A DNA stretch of 64,000 nt. It comes from Mongoliibacter ruber (GTDB taxonomy: Bacteria > Bacteroidota > Bacteroidia > Cytophagales > Cyclobacteriaceae). The stretch lies in contig NZ_PVTR01000011.1 of the NCBI RefSeq assembly GCF_003003005.1, positions 62,001-126,000 of the forward strand, given 5' to 3'. Shown here one piece after another: positions 7,539-17,816 of the stretch. A program made the position numbers and the translations under genes. Numbering within the stretch: the first letter of the stretch is position 1; every line of letters starts with the position of its first letter. The notes under the pieces were generated by a model. The model had not been told where the DNA came from and searched no databases. It saw only the letters and a list, made by a program, of their open reading frames with translations.

Positions 7539-8714
7539 ATGAAAATCAATCAATTCAAAGCAGGCTTTGCAGGTAATGCTGCATTTAAGTCTATTGCTGT
7601 AGTAATACCAATTATTAGCCTCATGCTGATTCAATCTGCATGTAGCAGCGGTACTGGTAAAAATCAAAATACCAAACCAATAGCTGTACCTATCGTCGAG
7701 CTCAAGGCAATGGATGTCATTGTCCCTAAGACCTATGTGTGCGATATTCAGGCAGTTCAGTTTGTAGAAGTCCGTGCAAAAGTGGAAGGCTTTGTCGATA
7801 GGATCTATGTGGACGAAGGAGAGTTTGTCCAAAAAGGTCAAAATCTTTTCCAATTAAGCTCCAATGAATTCAATGAGGTAGTGAATTCTGCAAAAGCCAA
7901 ACTCATGCAAGCCCGTGCTGAGGCCCAGGGAGCCCAATTGGAAGTCGATAGGCTCAAGACCTTGGTGGAGAAAAACATCATTTCCAGCTCTGAATTGGAA
8001 CTGGCAAGGTCACGTAGGGCTGTAGCGCAATCTGCAATTACAGAAGCTGAATCAATGCTGAAAAATGCCCAAACAGGCCTTTCCTACACTACCATCAAAG
8101 CGCCCTTTGATGGGATAGTGGATAGGATACCATTTAAAACAGGGAGTTTGGTCACCTCAGGGGATTTATTGACCAATATCACGGATGTCTCAGAAGTATT
8201 TGCCTATTACAAGGTCAATGAAAATGAGTACCTGCAGTATATGCGTGAAAAAATAGAAAATGAGTCACTGGAAAAAGATCTAAACCTGATTTTATCAGAT
8301 GGAGAAGTTTATCCATATGCTGGAAAGTTAGAGACTATGGAAGCCGATTTTGAAAGGGGAACCGGATCTATCGCTTTCAGGGTAAGGTTTCCAAACCCTG
8401 ATCAATTGATCAAACATGGGGCTTCGGGAAAAGTCCAAACAGAAAATAAGCTGGAGGGTATATTTTTGATTCCCCAAAAGGCAACTTTTGAAATCCAAGA
8501 TTACAGTTATGTGTATTTGGTGGATAAAGACAATAAAGTCAAAGTAAGGAGCTTCAAGCCTTTGCAACGCTTTGGCTTGTTTTATATCACGGATGATTTT
8601 GAAGAGGGTGACCGCATCATTTATGAAGGTATTCAACAGGTAAAAGACGGCATGGAGATTTTTCCTGAGCTGACACCCGAGATTGAGGTTTACGACACTT
8701 TAGCCAAAGTTTAA
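7539..8714 (+). CDS. RND efflux periplasmic adaptor subunit (membrane fusion protein, AcrA/MexA type)
   Basis: The 391-residue adaptor joins an inner-membrane RND pump to an outer-membrane channel. The N-terminal hydrophobic segment ends in LIQSACSSG, giving a probable lipoprotein cysteine near residue 35, although the -3 residue is not ideal. Next come the first half of the lipoyl domain (EVRAKVEGFVDRIYVDEGEFVQKGQNLFQL), a helical hairpin (about 110-185), the second lipoyl half (TTIKAPFDGIVDRIPFKTGSLV), and beta-barrel and membrane-proximal domains. It is the first gene of a three-gene operon, with the pump 12 bp downstream. A palindrome at 7499-7522 sits where a repressor could act. Confidence 0.95.
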   Translation: MKINQFKAGFAGNAAFKSIAVVIPIISLMLIQSACSSGTGKNQNTKPIAVPIVELKAMDVIVPKTYVCDIQAVQFVEVRAKVEGFVDRIYVDEGEFVQKGQNLFQLSSNEFNEVVNSAKAKLMQARAEAQGAQLEVDRLKTLVEKNIISSSELELARSRRAVAQSAITEAESMLKNAQTGLSYTTIKAPFDGIVDRIPFKTGSLVTSGDLLTNITDVSEVFAYYKVNENEYLQYMREKIENESLEKDLNLILSDGEVYPYAGKLETMEADFERGTGSIAFRVRFPNPDQLIKHGASGKVQTENKLEGIFLIPQKATFEIQDYSYVYLVDKDNKVKVRSFKPLQRFGLFYITDDFEEGDRIIYEGIQQVKDGMEIFPELTPEIEVYDTLAKV

Positions 8715-8726
8715 TTTTCCCATACC

Positions 8727-11700
8727 ATGCTAGAATTATTTATACGAAGACCGATACTGTCTACAGTGATTTCGGTTTTTATCACGCTATTGGGTTTGTT
8801 GTCTTTGAGCTCATTGCCCATCACCCAATTTCCGGAAATTGTACCACCAGGTGTTACCGTCACAGCAAAATATACAGGAGCCAATGCTGAGGTTTTATCC
8901 AAAGCTGTGGCTACCCCTCTGGAAAGGGCCATCAATGGGGTTCCCGGAATGAGTTACATGACTTCCGTCAATACCAATGACGGGATCTGTCTGATCAATA
9001 TCATTTTCGAAGTAGGAACGGATCCTGACCAAGCCGCCGTCAATGTCCAAAATAGGGTAGCCACAGTCATCGATGAATTGCCTGAGGAGGTGATCAGGGC
9101 TGGAGTAATGACCGAAAAAGAGGTCAATTCCATGTTGCTCTACCTCAATTTGATGACATCAGACAGCACACAGGATGAAAAGTTCGTTTTCAATTTCGCA
9201 GATATCAATATCCTGTCCGAACTCAAAAGGATTGATGGTGTAGGTTTCGCTCAGATAATGGGTTCAAGGGACTATGCTATGCGTATTTGGTTAAACCCCG
9301 ACAGACTTGTGGCCTATGACCTCACTCCACAAGACGTTTCAGATGCCATAAGGAGGCAAAATGTAGAAGCTGCTCCGGGAAAATCCGGTATTTCATCTGA
9401 TCGAGATCCGCAAGCTTTGCAGTATGTACTCAAATACACAGGGAAGTTTAACCAAGAAGAAGATTTTGAAAACATCACTTTGAAATCCCTCCCTGATGGT
9501 TCATTGTTGAGGCTAAAAGATGTAGCAGAAGTAGAATTTGATTCGCAGGATTACAACATGGTATCCATGACGGATGGAAGACCTTCTGCTTCTATAATGA
9601 TCAAACAAAGGCCAGGATCCAATGCAAGAGAGGTTATCCAAAACATCAAGGACAAAATGGAGGAGCTCCAAGTCAGTTCTTTCCCTCCGGGAATGGAGTA
9701 CAATGTGTCTTATGATGTGTCAAGATTCTTGGATGCTTCTATCTATGAAGTAGTAAAAACACTTATTGAGGCTTTCCTTTTGGTGTCCTTGGTAGTTTTT
9801 ATATTCCTTCAGGATTTTAGATCGACCCTGATTCCGGCCATAGCTGTCCCTGTATCCTTGATCGGTACTTTCTTTTTCATGCAGCTGTTCGGTTTTTCTA
9901 TCAACCTACTGACATTATTCGCTTTGGTTTTGGCCATTGGAATAGTGGTGGACAATGCCATAGTAGTGGTGGAGGCGGTCCACGTCAAGATGCACGACCT
10001 GAAGATGAATGCCATGGATGCTACCATTGCTGCGATGAAGGAAATCGGCGGAGCAATTGTAGCAATCACATTGGTAATGTCAGCTGTTTTTGTACCTGTG
10101 AGTTTCCTTTCAGGTCCCGTGGGGATATTTTACAGGCAATTCTCCCTGACTTTGGCGATTGCGATTGTCATCTCAGGTATCAATGCCCTGACCTTATCAC
10201 CGGCCCTTTGCGCCATGTTGCTCAAGCCTGCTGATGTAGAACACAATCCCAAAAAGGGCCCATTGCAGAAATTCTTTTTTCAATTCAATAAAATATATGA
10301 TGCGCTATCTAAAAGGTATGCAGGTATCCTAAATGTGATAGCACATAGAAGGTCTATTACCATGGGCATTTTGGTCTTGTTTTTGGCCTTGACTTATGGA
10401 GGTTTGGCAGTGGTGCCGACTGGATTTATCCCAAATGAAGATCAGGGAATGCTCTATGTGAATGTGACCACTCCTCCAGGAGCTACAGTGGAGCGGACTT
10501 CTGAAATCATGGATCAGGTCCAGGCGAGTCTACTTCCGCTCGAAGAGGTAGAGACCATTTCCACATTGGCAGGTTATAGTTTGTTGACCGAAACAGCTGG
10601 TGCTTCTTATGGAATGGGGATGATCAATTTGGTCGATTGGGCAAGTAGAGATCAAAGTGTCAATGAGCTCATATTGTCTTATCAGGACAGGGTGTCTCAT
10701 ATCAAAGGTGCTGAAATTCAGTTTTTTGCACCACCACCTGTGCCGGGTTTCGGTAATGCCTCGGGATTTGAATTGAGGTTGCAGGATAAAACAGGCGGTA
10801 CCTTGGACAAGACGGCTGATATCAGTCAGTCTTTTGTTCAAGAACTCAACGATAGGCCTGAACTCAAGGAGGTTTTTACGAGCTTCGAAGCCAATTTTCC
10901 ACAATATGTACTCAATGTAGACCATGACAAGGCTGCAAAACTGGGTATATCAGTAGTTGACGCCATGGAAACCCTTCAGAGCTATGTGGGAAGTTATTAC
11001 TCCAGTAATTTTATCAGGTACGGACAGATGTACAAAATCATGATTCAGGCTTCTCCGGAATTTAGGACTTCCCCAGAATCCATCTTGAGTATGTATACCA
11101 AAAATGAGCGTGGACAAATGGTGCCTTACTCCAACTTTCTAACCCTTACCAGGGTGTATGGTCCAGAACAGATTACACGCTACAATATGTTTACTTCTGC
11201 CATGATCAATGGTGACGCAGCGGAGGGATATTCTTCCGGTGATGCTATCAAAGCGGTGGAAGAAGTGGCCCTACAAACCTTGCCACGTGGATATGATATC
11301 GATTGGTCGGGTATCACAAGAGAGCAGATTGCTTCCGGAAATCAAGCCATCTACATCTTTATCATTTGCTTGGTGTTTGTGTACTTGCTTCTGGCGGCCC
11401 AGTATGAAAGCTATTTCCTTCCGCTTCCAGTAGTGCTGTCACTTCCTGCAGGGATATTTGGTTCATTCCTGTTTCTGAAAATCACAGGCTTGGAGAATAA
11501 TATTTATGCCCAGGTTTCGCTGGTGATGCTCATTGGTCTATTGGGGAAAAATGCCATCCTGATTATTGAAATCGCATTGCAAAACAGAAAGAAAGGTTAC
11601 TCCATTCTCAAGTCAGCCATCAATGGTGGAGTGGAAAGGTTGAGACCGATTTTGATGACTTCATTTGCATTTATTTCAGGGTTGATTCCATTGACCATTG

Positions 11701-11882
11701 CAAGCGGTGCAGGAGCGGTGGGAAACAGGACCATAGGTACTGCTGCTGCGGGTGGAATGTTGATAGGAACCATTGTTGGAATATTTCTGATACCAGGTTT
11801 GTTTGTGGTTTTTGAAACCCTTTCAGCCAAAATCAAGGAAAAAAAATCAATCAAAGCATCTAAAACTGTCACAGCATCATGA
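8727..11882 (+). CDS. RND efflux transporter permease, HAE1 family (AcrB/MexB type)
   Basis: The 1051-residue proton-driven pump has the standard HAE1 length and layout: TM1 (about 9-27), a first periplasmic porter loop (about 40-330), TM2-TM6, a second loop (about 560-860), and TM8-TM12. Typical motifs are the N-terminal FIRRPILSTVISVFI, the TM4 acidic pair region ALVLAIGIVVDNAIVVVE with the conserved aspartate, and GLLGKNAILIIEIA in TM10 with the partner lysine. It forms a trimer that captures substrates in the periplasm and exports them through the adaptor and the channel encoded on either side. Substrates cannot be read from sequence. Its stop overlaps the next gene by four bases (ATGA). 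Confidence 0.97.
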   Translation: MLELFIRRPILSTVISVFITLLGLLSLSSLPITQFPEIVPPGVTVTAKYTGANAEVLSKAVATPLERAINGVPGMSYMTSVNTNDGICLINIIFEVGTDPDQAAVNVQNRVATVIDELPEEVIRAGVMTEKEVNSMLLYLNLMTSDSTQDEKFVFNFADINILSELKRIDGVGFAQIMGSRDYAMRIWLNPDRLVAYDLTPQDVSDAIRRQNVEAAPGKSGISSDRDPQALQYVLKYTGKFNQEEDFENITLKSLPDGSLLRLKDVAEVEFDSQDYNMVSMTDGRPSASIMIKQRPGSNAREVIQNIKDKMEELQVSSFPPGMEYNVSYDVSRFLDASIYEVVKTLIEAFLLVSLVVFIFLQDFRSTLIPAIAVPVSLIGTFFFMQLFGFSINLLTLFALVLAIGIVVDNAIVVVEAVHVKMHDLKMNAMDATIAAMKEIGGAIVAITLVMSAVFVPVSFLSGPVGIFYRQFSLTLAIAIVISGINALTLSPALCAMLLKPADVEHNPKKGPLQKFFFQFNKIYDALSKRYAGILNVIAHRRSITMGILVLFLALTYGGLAVVPTGFIPNEDQGMLYVNVTTPPGATVERTSEIMDQVQASLLPLEEVETISTLAGYSLLTETAGASYGMGMINLVDWASRDQSVNELILSYQDRVSHIKGAEIQFFAPPPVPGFGNASGFELRLQDKTGGTLDKTADISQSFVQELNDRPELKEVFTSFEANFPQYVLNVDHDKAAKLGISVVDAMETLQSYVGSYYSSNFIRYGQMYKIMIQASPEFRTSPESILSMYTKNERGQMVPYSNFLTLTRVYGPEQITRYNMFTSAMINGDAAEGYSSGDAIKAVEEVALQTLPRGYDIDWSGITREQIASGNQAIYIFIICLVFVYLLLAAQYESYFLPLPVVLSLPAGIFGSFLFLKITGLENNIYAQVSLVMLIGLLGKNAILIIEIALQNRKKGYSILKSAINGGVERLRPILMTSFAFISGLIPLTIASGAGAVGNRTIGTAAAGGMLIGTIVGIFLIPGLFVVFETLSAKIKEKKSIKASKTVTAS

Positions 11883-13333
11883 GAATAGTATATCAATCGA
11901 AAATATTGCTTGGAGGATTGATGGTGTGTCTTCTTTTTTCCTGCAAAGTTTCAGAGATACCTTCAGTCCAACTTGAAGATTTACCTGAAAAATACGAAGT
12001 TGATTCCAGTGAAGAAGTCTCTCAGTCTAGTGTTGCCTCGATCAATTGGGAAAACTATTTTGATGACCCGCATCTCAAAGCGCTTATTCAAATAGCGTTG
12101 GAAAATAACCAAGATAACCTGAAAACCCTTGAAAAAATCAAGATTGCAAGGGCTAATCTGGGTATAGCAAGAGGTGGTTTGCTTCCGGAAATAGACGGTA
12201 TCGCCGGTGCCATGTCAAGGAGGTTTGGTGAGTATACCATGGATGGTGTCGGTAATACTGACTCCAACCTTTCACCGACTGTACCTGAAGATAAGTTGAT
12301 TCCTGATCCTTATAGGGATTTTATCATAGGTGCGCAGTTCAGTTGGGAAATAGATGTCTGGGGTAAGTTGAAAAACCGAAAAAGGGCTGCCTTCGAAAGG
12401 TATCTGGCTTCAGAAGAAATGGCAAATTACATCAAAACCTGGTTGATAGGAGAGGTGGTGACGCATTATTACCAACTTATCGCCTTGGATGAAGAGCTTA
12501 GGATCTTGGAATCCAATATAGCCTTGCAGGAAAATGCGGTGAATTTATCCAAAGACCTTAAGGAATCAGGGAAAGAAAACCAATTGGCTGTGGATCAATT
12601 TGAAGCCTTGATGCTTAACTCAAAAGCATTGTTGATCGAAAGGCAAAGGCAACTCAGGACTACGGAGCTTCACCTGACGCGTTTATTGGGCAAATATGCA
12701 ATGGAGCATCAAAGGACTACCCTTGATGATACATTTGATGCGTCTGAATTGGCAGAACTAGGGCTTCCTGCCGAACTGCTGCGCAACAGGCCGGATATCA
12801 GGATTGCCGAGCGTGAACTCATTGCGTCAAAAGCTGATGTAAATGCTGCCAGGGCTGCTTTTTTTCCAAGTTTGAACCTGTATGGAATGGCTGGTTACAA
12901 TGCATTTGACTTTGGGAAGCTATTTTTCAGTCCGGCCTCGATGGTATATCAAATAGGAGCGGGATTGACCGCACCGATTTTTAACCGAAACCGCATAAGG
13001 ATGGAAATGGAAACAGCCAAGGCTTCGCAAAAAATCGCATACCTGGATTATGAACAAACGGTCTTCAAGAGCTATCTGGAAATCCTGAATCTGATCAATG
13101 AATTCAAGACTTATGATGAACAACTCCAGCTCAAATCCTATGAAGTGGAGGTTCAAAAGAGATCTGTGGAAAACTCCAATGTGATGTTTAGGGTAGGTTA
13201 TGCAGATTATCTGGAAGTACTGAATGCACAGAGCCGTGCCCTGCAATCTGAAATTGAATTGATAGCCATCAAAAAGGAACAATTGCAAACCAATGTGAGA
13301 TTATATGTGGCCTTGGGAGGAGGTTGGATGTAA
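11879..13333 (+). CDS. Outer-membrane efflux channel lipoprotein (TolC/OprM, NodT family)
   Basis: The 484-residue outer-membrane factor completes the first RND system. The signal segment ends in CLLFSCKVS, a lipobox-like site with the lipidated cysteine near residue 22. Two outer-membrane-efflux repeats follow (about 60-255 and 275-480), marked by NWENYFDDPHLKALIQIALENN, the internal RPDIRIAERELIASKADVNAARAAFFP segment (typical of OprM/NodT proteins; given here only as the stretch near 280-310), and FRVGYADYLEVLNAQ near the end. Its start overlaps the pump stop. A strong terminator follows 41 bp downstream, so the operon ends here. Confidence 0.94.
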   Translation: MRIVYQSKILLGGLMVCLLFSCKVSEIPSVQLEDLPEKYEVDSSEEVSQSSVASINWENYFDDPHLKALIQIALENNQDNLKTLEKIKIARANLGIARGGLLPEIDGIAGAMSRRFGEYTMDGVGNTDSNLSPTVPEDKLIPDPYRDFIIGAQFSWEIDVWGKLKNRKRAAFERYLASEEMANYIKTWLIGEVVTHYYQLIALDEELRILESNIALQENAVNLSKDLKESGKENQLAVDQFEALMLNSKALLIERQRQLRTTELHLTRLLGKYAMEHQRTTLDDTFDASELAELGLPAELLRNRPDIRIAERELIASKADVNAARAAFFPSLNLYGMAGYNAFDFGKLFFSPASMVYQIGAGLTAPIFNRNRIRMEMETAKASQKIAYLDYEQTVFKSYLEILNLINEFKTYDEQLQLKSYEVEVQKRSVENSNVMFRVGYADYLEVLNAQSRALQSEIELIAIKKEQLQTNVRLYVALGGGWM

Positions 13334-13374
13334 GTAGTTTTGAATTTAAAAATCAGGAATGTATCTAAGGAACC

Positions 13375-13408
13375 AAAAAAGCCCCTGTTTTAAACAGAGG
13401 CTTTTTTT
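13375..13408. terminator. Bidirectional terminator between the efflux operon and the plug-domain gene
   Basis: AAAAAAGCC...CTGTTT pairs with AAACAG...GGCTTTTTTT. Runs of A upstream and T downstream make it usable from both strands, and it separates two convergent genes. A near copy lies at 17817. Confidence 0.85.
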
Positions 13409-15857
13409 AATTTTCTTCCAAGGTATCGTTTCCAACATCTAAAGTGAAAGATTGATACAATGGTTCACCGCTATCCGTAATCCCTTCTATGGTGACCTGA
13501 TAGGTTCCCGGGGTATCCGAAGTGAAAAACCGGAGTTCTCTAACCGAATTTTTCATGATCGGGACAGTAGGATTCCAGTAAATGGTGCTTCTTAGGTCTG
13601 GCAGGTCGTAGTATTCGCTTGTCTCATACACGGGAGAATAAAATTGTCTTGTCCGGTTAAACCCGGCAGCATGATGTAGGGTGATGTGTTTGCCTGACTC
13701 CAAGTCCACTTCTTCTTCATCCAGTCCACTTTTACTGAAAAATGCAATGACTCCATTTCCGGCTCGGCCTCCATATATGCCTGCACTTCCAGGACCTTTC
13801 AGTATTTCGATTCTCTCAATATCAAACTGATTGATACTTTGTAATGTACTTTCACCTATGGGGATGCCATCCCAAAGATAGAGAGGGGGGCCTTGTCCAC
13901 GGATGACAGCGCGAAACTGGTTCATCCCGTCCGGCATCACCTGTAAACCTGCAACCCTGCCCTGAAGCACTTCCAACACATTCCCGGAAGGCGCCACAGG
14001 AAGCTGACTCTGGTAAATGACTGCGTCTGCACGGGTATGTAACTTGAAGGGCTTAAATACCTCGGCTCTTCCTTCTACTACCACTTCCTGCAAAAGCAAA
14101 TCATCAAGCTCCATTCCCCAAACCTCTGTTTCAATGCTTTGAAACTGTTCTTGGGTATAACTGATATAGTGATCTGGTAAGGCTTGTATGAATTGGGGTG
14201 ACAAGGAAATCCCCTTATCAATTGTTGGTTGGATATCATCCATGCCGAGCATCTGAACCTCTACATTATCCCTTCTTCCACGTTTATCTGTCCCTTGGAC
14301 TACCACTGGAATATTACCTTTAAAATAGAAACCTTTGAACGTGAAATAACCTTTGTCATCTGTTGGGGCAATCATAAATGTAGTGTATTTGTCTTTTAGA
14401 TAGAGAAGGGCTTCACCCTCACTAATTGGATTCCCTTTGTTATCCACCAGTCTGCCCCTGATATTCAGGTCTCTTTCATTTTGGAAGCGGATGATAGGGA
14501 ATCGGTCGGACACCAAATCATCCCAACCAAACCTTCTCCAGCCCTGTGTCATCATCAGGGTTCTAAGTGCAGATTGTTTTTCTGTTTCCCTATTTTCAAA
14601 ATAGTACCCGGGATCTTCTACATAGCCTTTTAAATCTGAGCTCATCAAGAGGTAAGTTTCGATATTTTCTTGGTGCTTGGGTTGGTTTACCAAGGTATTA
14701 GCAGTTACTGAAACTGAAATATGGGAGATTTCTGCTCCTCCCTCTGATTGAATGGATAATTTTACTTCTTCTCTGGTAAAGTAGGCATCTTTCTCTGAGA
14801 TGACTTTTAAGTTGTTTTTTTTAGGATGCCTGACAAATACCAGCCTTTCTGCCAAAGGTTCGCCATCCTCAAGGGCCAAAGTAAATCTCACAACTCCTGT
14901 GGGAAAATCGGATTTTGGGACTTTGCTCTCAAATGTCTTGGAAGCATGTGTAAGCACAGCTTCATCATAGAGTAATTGATCTTGTGAGATTCCAAAAATG
15001 TGTAAAGGTCTCTGCTCTTCAATATTTGTTGCTACCCTTAGGAGGATGTTTTCAGGGTCGCTTACTTCATCCACACTCAGGATATACCCACGTTTTTTGG
15101 CTATTGGCAAAGGGAATTCTGCATCACTGCCATCCTCCTGATCCAGTTTGACAAAATACTGTTTATCCGGTTCAGGTGTAAAGCTGAATGACCCCATTCC
15201 TGCGTGCTGGTCTTTGATGTCAAGAATTTCATTTCCGGTATCGTCAATCACAGTTGCAGAGAATGAAATACCATAGCCATTTGAGTCCAAAGCCTTAAAG
15301 GCAAGCTCTTGATGAAGGCCTTGTATTAAATCTCCTCCTTCCGGAAAAAATTGAAGGTCAAACCCAGCATTGCTACCAGTGCTTTTTGGCCTTGGGTCCT
15401 CCTTTGAACCCAAAATATAAATGTCTTTTTGAAAAAATGTTTCCTCTCCAAAATTGCGCATCCAGCTGGTGAAGGCCGAAAGGCGGTAAATTCCTTCATC
15501 CAGATTGTCGGGTAAAGAGATGTCACCAAAGGCTTGGCCTTCTTCAATAGGTAAGGTCAACCTTTCAATGGCCTGATTACTGGAATCAATCAGGTCTACG
15601 TACAATACTCCGCTTCTATTAGTGGATTGTAAGCTTGCCGCATCCACCACATAAGCTTTCAGCCATAGCAGTTCACCTGCCATATAATACGGTTTGTCAT
15701 GGTGGAGATAGACTTTTTCAGGGGAATAATATAACTGAAAGGATTTCAGGTTCTCCTTTATTTTTTCCGCCAATTTTTCTGTCGGTCCTATAGCTGCAAT
15801 CAGAAAAATTAGTAAAAAGAGAAAGGAAGTTTTTTTTATCAAATTTATGGTACACAT
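13407..15857 (-). CDS. MG2-like / TonB receptor plug-domain protein without beta-barrel
   Basis: An 816-residue exported protein with an N-terminal hydrophobic signal (about 10-24). Residues 40-150 resemble the MG2 macroglobulin-like fold (VYLHHDKPYYMAGELLWLKAYV). A carboxypeptidase-regulatory-like beta-sandwich lies near 470-540 (RGRLVDNKGNPISEGEALLY). A TonB receptor plug runs from about 595 to 715 (VLEVLQGRVAGLQV, RGQGPPLYLWDGIPIG, IERIEILKGPGSAGIYGGRAGNGVI). A TonB receptor would continue with some 500 barrel residues, but this protein ends about 100 residues later in a small beta domain. Similar barrel-less proteins occur in Bacteroidota, and their role (surface assembly or protease-inhibitor-like) is unsettled. 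The sulfatase gene lies 80 bp upstream on the same strand. Confidence 0.82.
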   Translation of the reverse strand: MCTINLIKKTSFLFLLIFLIAAIGPTEKLAEKIKENLKSFQLYYSPEKVYLHHDKPYYMAGELLWLKAYVVDAASLQSTNRSGVLYVDLIDSSNQAIERLTLPIEEGQAFGDISLPDNLDEGIYRLSAFTSWMRNFGEETFFQKDIYILGSKEDPRPKSTGSNAGFDLQFFPEGGDLIQGLHQELAFKALDSNGYGISFSATVIDDTGNEILDIKDQHAGMGSFSFTPEPDKQYFVKLDQEDGSDAEFPLPIAKKRGYILSVDEVSDPENILLRVATNIEEQRPLHIFGISQDQLLYDEAVLTHASKTFESKVPKSDFPTGVVRFTLALEDGEPLAERLVFVRHPKKNNLKVISEKDAYFTREEVKLSIQSEGGAEISHISVSVTANTLVNQPKHQENIETYLLMSSDLKGYVEDPGYYFENRETEKQSALRTLMMTQGWRRFGWDDLVSDRFPIIRFQNERDLNIRGRLVDNKGNPISEGEALLYLKDKYTTFMIAPTDDKGYFTFKGFYFKGNIPVVVQGTDKRGRRDNVEVQMLGMDDIQPTIDKGISLSPQFIQALPDHYISYTQEQFQSIETEVWGMELDDLLLQEVVVEGRAEVFKPFKLHTRADAVIYQSQLPVAPSGNVLEVLQGRVAGLQVMPDGMNQFRAVIRGQGPPLYLWDGIPIGESTLQSINQFDIERIEILKGPGSAGIYGGRAGNGVIAFFSKSGLDEEEVDLESGKHITLHHAAGFNRTRQFYSPVYETSEYYDLPDLRSTIYWNPTVPIMKNSVRELRFFTSDTPGTYQVTIEGITDSGEPLYQSFTLDVGNDTLEEN

Positions 15858-15937
15858 AGGTATTTCGGTTTAATGAATTAAACCCTCCTCAGCTGTCAGG
15901 AATCAAAGAGTCCTATTTATCATACGTTAAACTCTCC

Positions 15938-17605
15938 TTATGGATTGGTAAATGTCCCGATGTCAGAGGTTTTATACCCTATTCTTACAGCTCTGGCAGC
16001 GATTTTCTGGCCTTTTTCCAATTTTAGGGGTTCAGTGTAAAGGCTCCAATATTTTCCGCCAATTTCCGAATCGATTTGAAAAGCAATGCTGGCTCCCTCA
16101 GTTTTGGATGACAAGCCAAGCATGGCGTCTTCGGACACAAATTCCACAGGGGCCGTTTCAGGTTGTACCATGCCCGGCCACATCATATTGACCAGGTCAT
16201 ACTCAGGTACAAAGCCCAAGTCTCCGATTTCCAGCTGCCAAGCAGATAAAGCATTTCTGAGTTCCTTAAGTTTGGCCTGATGCTCAGGAGCAGCTGAGAG
16301 GTTATGGATTTCATCTGGATCAGTACTGAGGTCGTACAATTCTTCCAAAGGCTTTGTTTTCATGAAAATATACGCTGCACCGCCTGTGAGTTCTCCCTTT
16401 TGGTCCATTTCGACCAAGGTCTTGGTCATGTCAATCTGTTCACGGTATTCGTTCCGATATATTAAAGGCAGCTCTGGCCGGAAATTTCTGATATAGACAT
16501 ACCTTCCGTCAATGACCGATCTGCTCATATCCAAGGCTTCATCAAACCTGTCCGCTGAACCGAAAGCATATTGATGCGGGTGTTTGGTTTTATGGGGTCC
16601 CAAAAACGCTTTTCCATGCATATAATCGGGTGGTACAATACCTGCAAGGGACATTACTGTAGGCCCTAAGTCCATCAGAGAAACGATATCATCAATTTTA
16701 GTCCCTCCCATCTGTCCATTGGGCATTCTCACGATCAGCGGAACATGTAAACCTGAATTGCCGACTGCTCTTTTTTGCCTCAATAAGGGTCCTCCATGAT
16801 CTGACCAAAAGAAAATAATCGTTTTGTCCAACAATCCCTGATCTTCCAAGCCTTTGAGCATATCACCTATTTGCTTATCGAGTTCCATAATATTGGAATA
16901 TGCTCTTCCCACATCCTGCCTGACCACAGGAATATCAGGAAAGTATTCTGGAAGTGTGACCTTGTTCTTGTCTGCCAGCATGGGATCTTCCTTCTTCATG
17001 AAAATCCTGGATTCGTGTGTGATTTCATGGTTGAATACCGCAAAAAAAGGTTGGTCTACTTTCCTGTTTTTGTAGGTAGCTTCTCTTCCAATCTCATCCC
17101 ATGCTGTAAGGGGAGAATTGAATTGATAGTCAGTCTTGGCATTGTTGCTGGTATAATACCCTTCGGCTCTCAGGTATTCAGTAAAGCATTTGACAAAAGG
17201 GGGTGGTACAGTGGCATATTCGGGCACGTTTCTCCCTTTGATGTCTTTTTGTGCATAATAATCCCTGTAGGTTTCGTCTTCCGGTTCACGGTAGGCATAG
17301 TGAGGCCCAGTTCTCATATTGTGGGAACCGATACTGACTGGATACATTCCCGTGATGATGCTGCTTCGGCTTGGGGCACATACCCCTACCGTAGCATAGG
17401 CGCGGCTGTAGGTGATTCCTTCCTTGGCCAAACGGTCTATATTTGGGGTACTGATACTCTGATCACCATACATTTCCAACATAGGGCTGATGTCTTCGAC
17501 CGATAACCATAAAATATTGGGTTTTTCCGCGGATTGAGAAAAGGCTGCATGGCTAACATATAGGAATAAAGCGATAAATAGGGGAAAGGCTTTTTGATAG
17601 GTCAT
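15938..17605 (-). CDS. Secreted type I (formylglycine) sulfatase
   Basis: A 555-residue sulfatase with a signal peptide (1-24, SHAAFSQ). The metal-binding N-terminal motif NILWLSVEDISPMLEMYG replaces the common DD pair with ED. The catalytic signature C-A-P-S-R has C76 as the residue converted to formylglycine by a maturase. Further metal and substrate residues are visible in FFWSDHGGPLLRQKR (near 267). It removes sulfate esters from a glycan or small molecule in the periplasm or outside the cell. No maturase or polysaccharide-utilisation susC/susD pair is adjacent, so the substrate is unknown. The last about 80 residues form an extra beta domain with LEKGQKIAARAVRIGYK, close to chitobiase-type C-termini. 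Confidence 0.93.
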   Translation of the reverse strand: MTYQKAFPLFIALFLYVSHAAFSQSAEKPNILWLSVEDISPMLEMYGDQSISTPNIDRLAKEGITYSRAYATVGVCAPSRSSIITGMYPVSIGSHNMRTGPHYAYREPEDETYRDYYAQKDIKGRNVPEYATVPPPFVKCFTEYLRAEGYYTSNNAKTDYQFNSPLTAWDEIGREATYKNRKVDQPFFAVFNHEITHESRIFMKKEDPMLADKNKVTLPEYFPDIPVVRQDVGRAYSNIMELDKQIGDMLKGLEDQGLLDKTIIFFWSDHGGPLLRQKRAVGNSGLHVPLIVRMPNGQMGGTKIDDIVSLMDLGPTVMSLAGIVPPDYMHGKAFLGPHKTKHPHQYAFGSADRFDEALDMSRSVIDGRYVYIRNFRPELPLIYRNEYREQIDMTKTLVEMDQKGELTGGAAYIFMKTKPLEELYDLSTDPDEIHNLSAAPEHQAKLKELRNALSAWQLEIGDLGFVPEYDLVNMMWPGMVQPETAPVEFVSEDAMLGLSSKTEGASIAFQIDSEIGGKYWSLYTEPLKLEKGQKIAARAVRIGYKTSDIGTFTNP

Positions 17606-17816
17606 GGGTCAGTGGAGATGATGTTTTGTTCAATTTGGGAAAAAATAAGGAATAACTCAAAAAAGATAGGGAAGCTCGATTTGAGCTCTCTGAATGTGAA
17701 TTTCCTCTTGCCTTTCAGCCATGCTCTTTGTGGAAAGATAGAGGATGATGGAGCGGAAATAAATAGGATACGGTCAGTGTTGAAATCTCAGGAGGGCAGT
17801 GGGATATCACCTAACC

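Noticed and set aside
16871-17506. Long plus-strand frame (211 codons) within the sulfatase
   Set aside because: It is the antisense shadow of a well-conserved sulfatase and shows no protein-family pattern.
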